From the NCBI RefSeq assembly GCF_025506335.1, contig NZ_JANZYO010000001.1, forward strand, positions 466,074 through 530,073: 64,000 nt of DNA, read 5' to 3'. The notes under the pieces were generated by a model, which saw nothing but the letters and a program-made list of their open reading frames with translations, made no database searches and had not been told where the DNA came from. Position 1 is the first letter of the stretch, and every line of letters begins with the position of its first letter. The stretch comes from Mumia quercus. Its GTDB lineage: Bacteria; Actinomycetota; Actinomycetes; Propionibacteriales; Nocardioidaceae. Below, piece after piece: positions 8,774-16,535 of this stretch. Both the position numbers and the translations under genes were made by a program.

Positions 8774-9592
8774 ATGTCTGGTTTCACGAGCACGATCGCC
8801 GTACGACCTCTCGATCCCACGCACGACCTCAGTCGAGCTGAGCGTCGTACCGTCACCGACGAGCTGTGCGCCGCCCTTGTCGACGCTGACGAGACCGAAC
8901 GAGCCGAGATCGTCGAGCGACTGATCGAGGCCAACATGGGAGTGGCCCGCGCGGTCGCCGCCCACTACCGTCACCGCGGCGAAGCCGTCGAGGACCTCGA
9001 GCAGGTCGCCTACGTCGGGCTGGCGAAGGCCGCCCACGGGTTCGACCCCGAGCGCGGTTACGACTTCTTGACCTATGCAGTCCCGACCATCCGCGGCGAG
9101 GTCCGTCGGTGGTTCCGTGACAGCTGCTGGATGGTGCGCCCGTCGCGTCGCATCCAGGAGGCGCGCGCGCAGATCTCGGCATGCACCGAGGAGCTGCTGC
9201 AGGAGCTCGGCGAGCTGCCCTCGGACGAGGTGCTCGCCAAGCGGCTCGGCATCGACGTCTCCGAGGTGCGCGAGGCGCGCGCCGCCGACGGCTGCTACCA
9301 GCCGTCCTCGCTGGAGTCGCCGGGCACGGCCGGCGAGTCGACGCTCGCCGACGTGCTCGGTGAGCCTGACGAGGCTTTCGACCGTACCGAGGAGCGCGTC
9401 GCCCTGGCGCCGCTCGTACGCAAGCTGAGCCCGCGCGACCGCGAGGCGCTGGCCCTGCGGTTCTTCGGCGGGTGGACGCAGGAGCAGATCGCCGGACGCC
9501 TCGGCGTCACTCAGATGCAGGTCTCGCGGATCCTGAGCCGCATCACCAACCAGCTCCGTGAGGAGCTCGGTGACGGGGTCCTCGCGGCGTAG
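8774..9592 (+). CDS. Group 3 (SigB/SigF-type) RNA polymerase sigma factor
   Basis: The 272-residue sigma-70 protein shows region 2 (NMGVARAVAAHYRHRGEAVEDLEQVAYVG, quoted in parts: core EDLEQVAYVGLAKAAHGFDP), region 3 with ELPSDEVLAKRLGIDVSEV, and region 4 with LSPRDREALALRFFGGWTQE and LGVTQMQVSRILSRI. It resembles stress and sporulation-type sigma factors controlled by anti-sigma partner switching, although no such partner is adjacent. ATG 8774 is preferred over GTG 8768 because GGAG (8763-8766) is 7 nt upstream. The next gene, topoisomerase IB, begins five bases after its stop. Confidence 0.92.
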   Translation: MSGFTSTIAVRPLDPTHDLSRAERRTVTDELCAALVDADETERAEIVERLIEANMGVARAVAAHYRHRGEAVEDLEQVAYVGLAKAAHGFDPERGYDFLTYAVPTIRGEVRRWFRDSCWMVRPSRRIQEARAQISACTEELLQELGELPSDEVLAKRLGIDVSEVREARAADGCYQPSSLESPGTAGESTLADVLGEPDEAFDRTEERVALAPLVRKLSPRDREALALRFFGGWTQEQIAGRLGVTQMQVSRILSRITNQLREELGDGVLAA

Positions 9593-9597
9593 CCCGG

Positions 9598-10611
9598 ATG
9601 AGGTTCCGTACGGTCTCCCGTGAGGAGCCCGGGTGGACGCGCAAGCGCGTGGGCCGAGGATTCCGCTACCTCGACGAGAAAGGTCGAGTGCTCGGAGCCG
9701 AGGCCCGCGCTCGTTGCGTGGCCCTCGCGATACCCCCGGCCTGGGAAGAGGTCTGGATCTGCAGGTGGCCGTCGGGGCACCTGCAGGCCACCGGCCGTGA
9801 CGCGGCCGGTCGGGTGCAGTACCTCTACCACCCGCGCTGGCGGGCGCTCATGGAGGAGCGCAAGCACGAGCGGGTGCTGGAGGTCGCCGCCGAGCTGCCT
9901 CGTGCCCGACGGCGGGTCCGCGCCCATCTCCGCGAGGAGGGGATGCCTCGCGTCCGCGCACTCGCCACCACGTTCCGACTCCTCGATCGCGGCCTGTTCC
10001 GCGTCGGCAACGTCGAGTACGTCGACGAGGACGGCGGGTACGGCCTGGCGACGCTCCGGCGCGACCACGTGGTGCTGCGACGCGAGCCGGCGGTGATGGA
10101 GTTCGCGTTCGACGGGAAGAGCGCTGTCGCACAGCGGGTGGTGATCGACGACCCGCTCGCGTACGAGGCGGTCGCCGCGATGCGCCGCCGCCGCGGGGGC
10201 GAGTCCCTGCTCGCCTACCGCGAGGACGGGAAGTGGCGCGAGATCCGCAGCACCGACGTGAACAGCTACCTGCGCACGGTCGTGTGCGAGGACATGACCG
10301 CGAAGGACTTCCGGACGTGGCACGCCACGGTGAACGCGTCGGTCGCGCTCGCGCGGGCTGCGGAGGAGTCGCGCACGGCGCGCGCCCGCAACCGTGCCGT
10401 CGCCGACGCCATGCGCGCGGTCGCCGCCGAGCTCGGGAACACACCCGCGGTCGCGCGCTCCTCGTACGTGAACCCGCGCGTGGTGGAGCTGTTCGACGAG
10501 GGCGTCACGATCGCCGGGACGCTGCGCCGGCTGGGACGGCGCGCCGACCAGCCCGCCGGGCGGGGCACGGTGGAACGTGCCGTGCGCGAGATGCTCTCCG
10601 ACACCGGATGA
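9598..10611 (+). CDS. DNA topoisomerase IB (poxvirus-like)
   Basis: The 337-residue enzyme relaxes supercoils through a 3'-phosphotyrosyl intermediate. The N-terminal domain contains RVGRGFRYLDEKG and IPPAWEEVWIC, typical of bacterial type IB enzymes. The catalytic part has the Arg/Lys signature KWREIRSTDVNSYLR, KDFRTWHATV and the active-site Tyr290 in SSYVNPRVVELFDEG. It sits five bases behind the sigma factor and two coupled genes follow, so it belongs to the same stress-like transcription unit. Length matches compact bacterial homologues. Confidence 0.93.
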   Translation: MRFRTVSREEPGWTRKRVGRGFRYLDEKGRVLGAEARARCVALAIPPAWEEVWICRWPSGHLQATGRDAAGRVQYLYHPRWRALMEERKHERVLEVAAELPRARRRVRAHLREEGMPRVRALATTFRLLDRGLFRVGNVEYVDEDGGYGLATLRRDHVVLRREPAVMEFAFDGKSAVAQRVVIDDPLAYEAVAAMRRRRGGESLLAYREDGKWREIRSTDVNSYLRTVVCEDMTAKDFRTWHATVNASVALARAAEESRTARARNRAVADAMRAVAAELGNTPAVARSSYVNPRVVELFDEGVTIAGTLRRLGRRADQPAGRGTVERAVREMLSDTG

Positions 10612-10621
10612 GGAGGACGTG

Positions 10622-11059
10622 ATGCAGAAGGAGACCGCCGGACTGCCCACGGTGGACAGTTTTGACGAGCTGGTCGCACTGGTCGCCTCAAGCCCTGGCA
10701 TGTACCTGCGCTACTCCCCGGGACCGGAGCAGGACGAGAAGGACGGACCGAGCCGCGACTACGAGAGCGGGCAGGAGATGCCGGGGTGGTCGGTGACGAC
10801 GATCGACCCCGAGCCGTGGTGGACCCGACCCGCCGCCGACTGGATCGCGCGCCGGGTCTGCAAGTACGGCGAGCTCGGTGAGGAGTCCGACCGCTTCCCG
10901 TGGCTGCTGCGGGGGCGCCGTGTCGGCAGCGGACCCGACCACGAGCCGCTCGTCGACTCGCTCGCACCGGTGGCGCGCCTGACCGAAGACGTGGTCGTCG
11001 AGGCTCAGCAGCGCTACGAGTCTCGTCTCGACGCCGGGAACGACTCGCGCGACGAGTGA
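10622..11059 (+). CDS. DUF6098-like protein
   Basis: The 145-residue protein has no catalytic motif I can name. The pattern SSPGMYLRYSPGPEQDE, then DPEPWWTRPAADWIARRVC and VGSGPDHEPLVD resembles a conserved actinobacterial domain I recall as DUF6098; that label is from memory. AGGAGG at 10611-10616 sits five bases before ATG 10622 and fixes the start. It lies 10 nt after topoisomerase IB and shortly before the P450, in a cluster often seen in stress or accessory blocks. Confidence 0.75.
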   Translation: MQKETAGLPTVDSFDELVALVASSPGMYLRYSPGPEQDEKDGPSRDYESGQEMPGWSVTTIDPEPWWTRPAADWIARRVCKYGELGEESDRFPWLLRGRRVGSGPDHEPLVDSLAPVARLTEDVVVEAQQRYESRLDAGNDSRDE

Positions 11060-11098
11060 CGCACGCATGAAGGCACGTCGGCTGGGCACCCGACGCGC

Positions 11099-12514
11099 AT
11101 GACGCAGACGGTGATCGCGAAGGTACGGGAGCAGGCGGACCGTGCGCGCGAGCAGGCACGTTTCGGCGTGCTCGACCGCTCGCTGCCTCTCCTCAGGGAG
11201 GGCTACGGGTTCTGGGAACGCCGTCGCCAGGAGGAGGGGGCAGAGGTGGTCCGCACCCGTCTCGCCGGTCGGAGGACGACCTGTGTCCGCGGGGAGGACG
11301 GTGCCCGTTTCTTCTACGAGTCTTCTGGGTTGCGACGACGAGGAGCCCTGCCTCCGCCGATCGTGAGCTCGCTGTTCGGGAAAGGTGCCGTGCACACGCT
11401 CGACGGCCCGTCGCACCGGCGACGCAAGGACGGGTTCACCTCGCTGCTCGACACGGCTGCCGCGTTCGCGGTGGCCGAGCGCGTGGGGGCAGGGTGGGAC
11501 GCACGCGCACCGCACTGGAGTGGCGAGGTCGACCTCTTCGCCGAGGCGGCTCGGATCCAGCTCGCCGCCGTGTGCGAGTGGGTCGGCATCCCCCTCGATC
11601 CCGACGAGGAGGCGCGCCGCGCTCGGGACATGGTCGCGATGGTCGACGGGTTCGGCTCAGCGGGACGGCGTCAGGTCCGTGCGCAGCTGGCCCGGCGCCG
11701 TGCCGAGCGTTGGATGCGCACGCTGGTGGCGCGCGCCCGCACGGAGGGGGACGACTCACCGCTCGGTGAGGTCGCGCGCTGGCGCGGGGACGACGGGGAG
11801 CTGCTCCCGCTGCGGGTCGCGGCCGTCGAAGCCCTCAACCTCGTACGACCGACCGTCGCGGTCGCGTGGTTCGTCGCGGCGACCGCGCGGGCGTACGGGC
11901 TGTGGCCGCACGTGCGGGCCCGCGTGCGGTCGGGGGAGCTCGACGCGCTCGCGGTCGCGCAGGAGATCCGGCGCCACGGGCCCTTCGCGCCGTTCCTCGG
12001 CGCCGTCGCCACGAAGGACCTCGCCTTCGAAGGGCACGACGTCCCCCGCGGGTCGCTGGTGGTCCTCGACGTCTGGGGGACCGACCACGACCCACGTCTG
12101 TGGTCGGAGCCGGAGACCTTCTGGCCCGAGCGCTTCGAGGCGGGGGTCCCCGGCCCGTACGCGATGGTGCCGCAAGGGGGCGGCGACCCGGAGACGGGCC
12201 ACCGCTGCCCCGGCGAGGACGTCGTCCTGGCGTGCCTCCTGATGCTCGTCCCGAGGCTCGCGGACCTCGGATTCGTCCTGCGCGACGAGCCGGTCGGGAG
12301 GCGACGCATGCCTCCGGTCCCTCGGTGCCGGGTCGTCCTCCTGCCGACCCGTGGCTCAGGCGGGGGAGGCGGCGGGACTCCCGGGCGCACCGAACCTGCG
12401 CCCGACGACCCGGTCACCGATCCTGAGACTGATCCGCGGATCAACCCTGAGACCCCGCAGCCGAACGAGCCGGACACCGGGGAGCCCGAGCCCGACCACG
12501 AGAAGGAGCACTGA
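11099..12514 (+). CDS. CYP152-type fatty-acid peroxygenase P450
   Basis: The 471-residue P450 has the CYP152 haem loop: VPQGGGDPETGHRCPGED, with haem-ligand Cys370. The I-helix carries Arg250-Pro251 (NLVRPTVAVAWF) in place of the usual acid-alcohol pair. In CYP152 enzymes this Arg binds the fatty-acid carboxylate and hydrogen peroxide replaces redox partners, so alpha- or beta-hydroxylation or decarboxylation of fatty acids is expected. No ferredoxin or reductase gene is nearby, in line with that. After about residue 425 an extra Gly-rich then Pro/Asp/Glu-rich tail of about 50 residues is appended. The start has no strong ribosome site. Confidence 0.9.
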   Translation: MTQTVIAKVREQADRAREQARFGVLDRSLPLLREGYGFWERRRQEEGAEVVRTRLAGRRTTCVRGEDGARFFYESSGLRRRGALPPPIVSSLFGKGAVHTLDGPSHRRRKDGFTSLLDTAAAFAVAERVGAGWDARAPHWSGEVDLFAEAARIQLAAVCEWVGIPLDPDEEARRARDMVAMVDGFGSAGRRQVRAQLARRRAERWMRTLVARARTEGDDSPLGEVARWRGDDGELLPLRVAAVEALNLVRPTVAVAWFVAATARAYGLWPHVRARVRSGELDALAVAQEIRRHGPFAPFLGAVATKDLAFEGHDVPRGSLVVLDVWGTDHDPRLWSEPETFWPERFEAGVPGPYAMVPQGGGDPETGHRCPGEDVVLACLLMLVPRLADLGFVLRDEPVGRRRMPPVPRCRVVLLPTRGSGGGGGGTPGRTEPAPDDPVTDPETDPRINPETPQPNEPDTGEPEPDHEKEH

Positions 12515-12515
12515 C

Positions 12516-12788
12516 ATGCCGAAGGCAGCGAAGCTGGCGTACCGTCCCGTAGGACTCGCCTCCGGCATGGCCGGCGGCCTGATCGCCGGCATGATCTTCA
12601 AGCGGGTCTGGAAGCGGGTCTCCGACGAGGACGAGACCCCCAACCCGCTGGCCTCCTCGTACGGGTGGCGGGAGCTTCTCGTGGCCGCAGCGATCCAGGG
12701 CATGATCTACGCCGTCGTCAAGGCCGTCATCGACCGCGCCGGAGCCAAGGGGTTCGAGAGGTTCACCGGCGCGTGGCCCGGCGAGTGA
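12516..12788 (+). CDS. DUF4235 family small membrane protein
   Basis: The 90-residue product begins at ATG 12516, one base after the P450 stop and behind AAGGAG. It has two hydrophobic segments (about 12-28, GLASGMAGGLIAGMIF, and 50-66, LLVAAAIQGMIYAVVK) joined by a charged loop KRVWKRVSDEDETPNP, the usual DUF4235 layout. The family is a conserved actinobacterial integral membrane protein of unknown role, often next to stress genes. Coupling to the P450 suggests shared expression. Confidence 0.85.
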   Translation: MPKAAKLAYRPVGLASGMAGGLIAGMIFKRVWKRVSDEDETPNPLASSYGWRELLVAAAIQGMIYAVVKAVIDRAGAKGFERFTGAWPGE

Positions 12789-12852
12789 GCGCAGTTCTGG
12801 GACGTTACGACAATTTTCGAATGTCGGTCCCCGGCGTGGGCACCGGAAGGAC

Positions 12853-13782
12853 ATGACTCTCCCCTCGATGAGCCTCGGCGACGTCGAACACTCCGAGCGG
12901 GTGACGACGGTGGTCGTCACCCGCGACGGCCGAGAGCAGCTCGAACGAACCATCCCTCGACACAGCGCGCCCCTCGTCGTCGTCGACAACGGGTCGACCG
13001 ACGGCTCGGCGGACCTCGTCCGCACGCTCGCTCCGGACGCGACCGTGATCGAGCTCGACCACGACCTCGGTGCGGTGGCCCGCAACATCGGGGCCTACGC
13101 GGCCAGCACCCCGTACGTGGCGTTCGCCGACGACGACTCCTGGTGGGCGCCCTGCTCGCTGGACCTCGCCGCCGACGTGCTCGACACCCACGCGGACATC
13201 GGTGTCATCGCCGCCCGGCTCCTGGTCGGTGAGGACGCGCACCTGGACCCCTTCTGCGAGGAGGTCGGGCGCTCGCCGCTGCCGTGCTTCCCGGACGTCC
13301 CCGGGACGAGCATCCTCGACTTCGTGGCCCGCGCGGTCGTCGTACGGCGCTCCGCGCTCCTCGAGGTGGGCGGTTTCGATCCGCTGCTCGGCGGAGAGGG
13401 AGAGCGCGTCGCCCTCGACATCGCCGACAGCGGCCGGCGGCTGTGCTACCTCCCGGACGTCGTCGCCCGTCACGAGCCCGCCGACGGCAGGGTGACCGAA
13501 GCCACCCGGGCGCGTATGCGTGCCCGCGGCGAGGTGCTGACCGCCGTGATGAGGCGGCCTGCCAGGGTCGCGGTGCGGCGGGCTGTCCGCCACGTACGTC
13601 GGGGGAGTCCTGACGCCCTCGGTGTCCTGGACGCGCTGCGCCGCCTGCCGCTGGCCCTCGCGCGTCGGCGGACGATCGGCAGCGACACAGAGACCCAGGC
13701 CCGTCTCGTCGACCTCGTCGCCGAGCGAGGACTGCCCGGCGACTGGACGCCCGCGCGGCAACGGATCTCGACGCCCGTGTAA
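12853..13782 (+). CDS. Family 2 glycosyltransferase
   Basis: The 309-residue cytoplasmic GT-A enzyme has VVVTRDGREQLERTI, the nucleotide-sugar loop VVVDNGSTDGSADLVRTL, the acid motif YVAFADDDSWW and an acceptor-site region RAVVVRRSALLEVGGFDPLL. After about residue 215 comes a basic helical tail. GGAAGGAC precedes ATG 12853. The donor and acceptor are not identifiable; family 2 enzymes build exopolysaccharide, wall polymers or glycolipids. No other glycan genes are adjacent, so it is a solitary transferase. Confidence 0.88.
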   Translation: MTLPSMSLGDVEHSERVTTVVVTRDGREQLERTIPRHSAPLVVVDNGSTDGSADLVRTLAPDATVIELDHDLGAVARNIGAYAASTPYVAFADDDSWWAPCSLDLAADVLDTHADIGVIAARLLVGEDAHLDPFCEEVGRSPLPCFPDVPGTSILDFVARAVVVRRSALLEVGGFDPLLGGEGERVALDIADSGRRLCYLPDVVARHEPADGRVTEATRARMRARGEVLTAVMRRPARVAVRRAVRHVRRGSPDALGVLDALRRLPLALARRRTIGSDTETQARLVDLVAERGLPGDWTPARQRISTPV

Positions 13783-13891
13783 CAGTTTGTCCAGGCAAGA
13801 CCCACCGCGCCTTCTCCCGCCCCAGGTGCCCAGACTAGGCTGCCCTGGCTGGGGACGGTCCCCACGGGAAGCAGCACCGGGAAGGCGTATC

Positions 13892-14578
13892 GTGAACGAC
13901 ACACGGCTCGATCATCACGAGCTCGCCGATCTGGTGGAGGAGCTCCACGCGGCGGACTCCCCGCAGGAGACGGCGGAGCAGGTCATCAAGAACCTGTGCG
14001 AGATCCTCGAGATGGACCACGCGGTCGTGACCATGATCCGCGGTCGGGGCAGGCTCGAGACGGTGGCGGCGACAGGCGACGTGGTCGTCCGCGCCGAGCA
14101 GCTGCAGTGCGAGCTCAGCGAGGGTCCGTGCCTGTCCGACAGCTGGGACCAGACCCTGCGCTCAGGCGACCTGAGCGTGGAGAAGCGCTGGCCGCGGTGG
14201 GCGAGCGCCGTTGCCGACCTGGGGCTCTCGAGCCTCCTCGGTGTGAGCCTCTCGCCGGACGACCGACGGATCGGGGTCGTCTCGCTCTACTCCAAGTCCG
14301 CGCGGTTCTTCAACGAGGACGACGCTGCCCTGGCCCACCTCTTCGCGCGTCACGCTGCCCTCGCGATCGCCAAGGCCGAGCACCAGGCCAACCTCGTGTA
14401 CGCCCTCGACGCCCGCAAGCTCATCGGTCAGGCGCAGGGCATCCTGATGGAGCGGTACGACCTGGACGACGCCCGCGCGTTCGAGGTGCTGCGCCGCTAC
14501 TCCCAGCACCACAACCTGAAGTTGCGCAACGTGGCGGAGATGCTCGTCTCGACCCGCAACCTCCCGCCGATCACCTGA
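13892..14578 (+). CDS. GAF-ANTAR RNA-binding antitermination regulator
   Basis: The 228-residue protein joins an N-terminal GAF sensor domain (about 20-160; DHAVVTMIRGRGRLETVAAT, LGVSLSPDDRRIGVVSLYS) to a C-terminal ANTAR domain (about 170-225; ALDARKLIGQAQGILMERYD, AFEVLRRYSQHHNLKLRNVA). ANTAR domains bind paired hairpins in nascent RNA to prevent termination. The GTG start at 13892 has GGAAGG upstream. It is transcribed alone, converging with the DUF6328 gene with no gap. The GAF ligand and RNA targets are unknown. Confidence 0.92.
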   Translation: MNDTRLDHHELADLVEELHAADSPQETAEQVIKNLCEILEMDHAVVTMIRGRGRLETVAATGDVVVRAEQLQCELSEGPCLSDSWDQTLRSGDLSVEKRWPRWASAVADLGLSSLLGVSLSPDDRRIGVVSLYSKSARFFNEDDAALAHLFARHAALAIAKAEHQANLVYALDARKLIGQAQGILMERYDLDDARAFEVLRRYSQHHNLKLRNVAEMLVSTRNLPPIT

Positions 14579-15046
14579 TCAGCGCATCGAGCGATTGAGC
14601 TGGGGTAGCCCGACCCACAGCACGGTGAAGAGGGCGAGCGTGGTGCCGAAGGCGATCCAGCTTCCCGGTGCGGAGACGACGACGTCGAAGACGAGCCACA
14701 TCACGCCGGACACGGTGAGCGCCAGCGCCGCGAGGCCGAGGATCGCGCACACGTGGGCGGCGCCGACCAGCCATGGGCGCTGCCCCTGGCGGAAGAGCGC
14801 CCGGTGCATCGCCACGGGCGCCACGAGCAGGGCGGTCGCAGCCACCGAGCCCGACAGGACCGCGAGGTAGACGCCCTCCTGGGTCGCGTCGAGCTCCTCG
14901 AACCGGGGGGTGAACGGCAGCGTCAGCAGGAACGCGGTGAGGATCTGGACGCCCGTCTGCGCGACCCGCAGCTCCTGGAGCAGCTCGTTCCAGTTGCGCG
15001 TGAGCCTCGCGTCGGTGGACTCCTCGGGGTGTGCCGCCTCAGGCAT
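14579..15046 (-). CDS. DUF6328-like four-helix membrane protein
   Basis: The 155-residue product has a polar N-terminus (NWNELLQELRVAQTGVQILT) and four hydrophobic helices at about 38-55, 66-88, 97-120 and 130-150, with PVAMHRALFRQGQRPWLV in the second loop. This matches a small actinobacterial family I recall as DUF6328, of unknown role. TACGGT (15053-15058) lies six bases before ATG 15046 and supports that start. A longer form from GTG 15112 would overlap the dehydrogenase stop as GTGA. It is the last gene of the minus-strand run from 17575. Confidence 0.75.
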   Translation of the reverse strand: MPEAAHPEESTDARLTRNWNELLQELRVAQTGVQILTAFLLTLPFTPRFEELDATQEGVYLAVLSGSVAATALLVAPVAMHRALFRQGQRPWLVGAAHVCAILGLAALALTVSGVMWLVFDVVVSAPGSWIAFGTTLALFTVLWVGLPQLNRSMR

Positions 15047-15052
15047 GCCCCC

Positions 15053-15058
15053 ACCGTA
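15053..15058 (-). promoter_or_regulatory. -10 box TACGGT of the DUF6328-like gene
   Basis: TACGGT-N6-ATG indicates an internal leaderless promoter, so this gene can be expressed apart from the operon ahead of it. Confidence 0.4.
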
Positions 15059-15070
15059 CGGCTCCCCCCG

Positions 15071-15107
15071 CTCGCGAGAGACCTCCGATGCGCTCGCGAG
15101 AGACCTC
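15071..15107. repeat. Two 15-bp direct repeats with palindromic CTCGCGAG
   Basis: CTCGCGAGAGACCTC occurs at 15071-15085 and again at 15093-15107, 22 bp apart (about two helical turns). Each copy holds the 8-bp palindrome CTCGCGAG. They lie just upstream of the TACGGT box, where a regulator could bind two sites on one face. No protein is assigned. Confidence 0.5.
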
Positions 15108-15108
15108 G

Positions 15109-16287
15109 TCACGGCCGGAACAGGACCTTCTGCATGCCGTCGCCCTTCTGCTGGAAGGTGGCGTACGCCTCAGGTGCCTGGTCCAGCGGCAGGTGGTGCG
15201 TCGCGAAGCCCTCGACGCCCAGCGGGTCGCTCGGATCCTCCACGAGTGGGAGGAGGTCGGGGATCCAGCGGCGTACGTTCGCCTGGCCCATGCGCAGCGT
15301 GACCTGCTTGTCGAAGAGGTCGAGCATCGGCATCGGGTCGGCCGCGCCGCCGTAGACCCCGGACAAGCTGATCGTCCCGCCACGCTGGACGACCTCGATC
15401 GCCGTCATGAGGGCAGCGAGGCGGTCCATCCCGACGTGGTCCATCAGCGGCCGCGCGAGCACGTCGGGGAGGACACCGACGGCCGTCTGTGCCGCCTTGG
15501 TGACAGGCGACCCGTGGGCCTCCATCCCGACAGCGTCGACGACGCTCTCCGCTCCACGACCCGCGGTGAGCTCGAGGATCCGCTCGGTGACGCCACCCTC
15601 GGCCGCGTCGATCACCTCGGCGCCGTGCTGCACCGCACGTGCGAGGCGGTCGGGCACCAGGTCGACACCGATCGTCCGGATCTGACGGTGGACGGCCATC
15701 CGCGCCACCATCTGCCCGATCGGCCCGAGCCCCAGCACGACCAGCGTCCCGCCGTCCGGCACCGTGGCGTACTCCAGGCCCTGGTAGGCCGTCGGGAGCA
15801 CGTCGGACAGGAAGACGTAGCGATCGTCCGACGGCCCGTGCTCCACCCGTACGGCGGTGGTGGCCGCCAGCGGGACACGGAGGAGCTCCGCCTGCCCGCC
15901 CGGCACCTGCCCGTACAGCGAGCTGTAGCCGAGCAGCGCGGCGCCCTTCCCGGTGGAGCGGACCTGGGTCGTCTCGCACTGGCTCTGCAGGCCGCGCTCA
16001 CACATCCAGCAGGCCTCGCAGCTGATCTGGAACGGGACGACGACGCGGTCGCCGACCGCCAAGCCGTCGACACCGCTGCCGACCTCCTCCACGACCCCGA
16101 TCGGCTCGTGCCCGAGCACGTCGCCGGGAGTCATGTACGGACCCAGCACCTCGTACAGGTGCAGGTCGGATCCGCAGAGTCCGGAGCTGGTCACCCGGAT
16201 CACGGCGTCGGTCGGCTTCTGGATCTGGGGGTCGGGAACGGTCTCGACGCGGACGTCGCGCCGGCCCTGCCAGGTCACTGCTCTCAT
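15109..16287 (-). CDS. Zinc-dependent alcohol dehydrogenase family protein
   Basis: The 392-residue MDR-family oxidoreductase has the catalytic zinc ligands in SSGLCGSDLHLYE and LGHEPIGVVEEVG, the structural zinc Cys cluster in SCEACWMCERGLQSQC, and the NAD-binding motif VLGLGPIGQMVARMA. The length and the four-Cys loop fit the formaldehyde/threonine dehydrogenase-like branch. GGAAGGAC precedes ATG 16287, which overlaps the CDGSH stop as ATGA. Substrate is unknown; coupling to an iron enzyme and iron-sulfur protein suggests a detoxification or redox pathway. Confidence 0.88.
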   Translation of the reverse strand: MRAVTWQGRRDVRVETVPDPQIQKPTDAVIRVTSSGLCGSDLHLYEVLGPYMTPGDVLGHEPIGVVEEVGSGVDGLAVGDRVVVPFQISCEACWMCERGLQSQCETTQVRSTGKGAALLGYSSLYGQVPGGQAELLRVPLAATTAVRVEHGPSDDRYVFLSDVLPTAYQGLEYATVPDGGTLVVLGLGPIGQMVARMAVHRQIRTIGVDLVPDRLARAVQHGAEVIDAAEGGVTERILELTAGRGAESVVDAVGMEAHGSPVTKAAQTAVGVLPDVLARPLMDHVGMDRLAALMTAIEVVQRGGTISLSGVYGGAADPMPMLDLFDKQVTLRMGQANVRRWIPDLLPLVEDPSDPLGVEGFATHHLPLDQAPEAYATFQQKGDGMQKVLFRP

Positions 16288-16535
16288 GTCTCGTCCTTCC
16301 CGGTCGCGGGTTCGGCCGGTCGGCGCCGCCGCCCGGCAAGCTTGTGGGTGCCGTCGCACCACGGGTCGCGACCCGTACGGCCGCACCGGCACAGCGCGCT
16401 GACGGGCCGCGTGCTCGCGGACCCGTCGGTGGGGATCACGACGTCGACCGGCGACACCTTGCTGCGCACGAGCGCCGGGCCGTCGGGGCACAGCACGACC
16501 TCGACGGCGGGCTCGCGGTCCGTGGGGGCGCTCAC
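16284..16535 (-). CDS. CDGSH iron-sulfur domain protein
   Basis: The 83-residue protein contains one CDGSH-type motif, ALCRCGRTGRDPWCDGTHK, with three Cys and one His that bind a labile [2Fe-2S] cluster. Such proteins act in electron or cluster transfer. It starts at GTG 16535, overlapping the upstream stop as GTGA, and its own stop overlaps the dehydrogenase start as ATGA. Translation of all three genes is thus chained. Pairing of a CDGSH protein with an iron-containing redox enzyme is common in actinobacteria, pointing to a functional partnership. Confidence 0.9.
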   Translation of the reverse strand: MSAPTDREPAVEVVLCPDGPALVRSKVSPVDVVIPTDGSASTRPVSALCRCGRTGRDPWCDGTHKLAGRRRRPAEPATGKDET

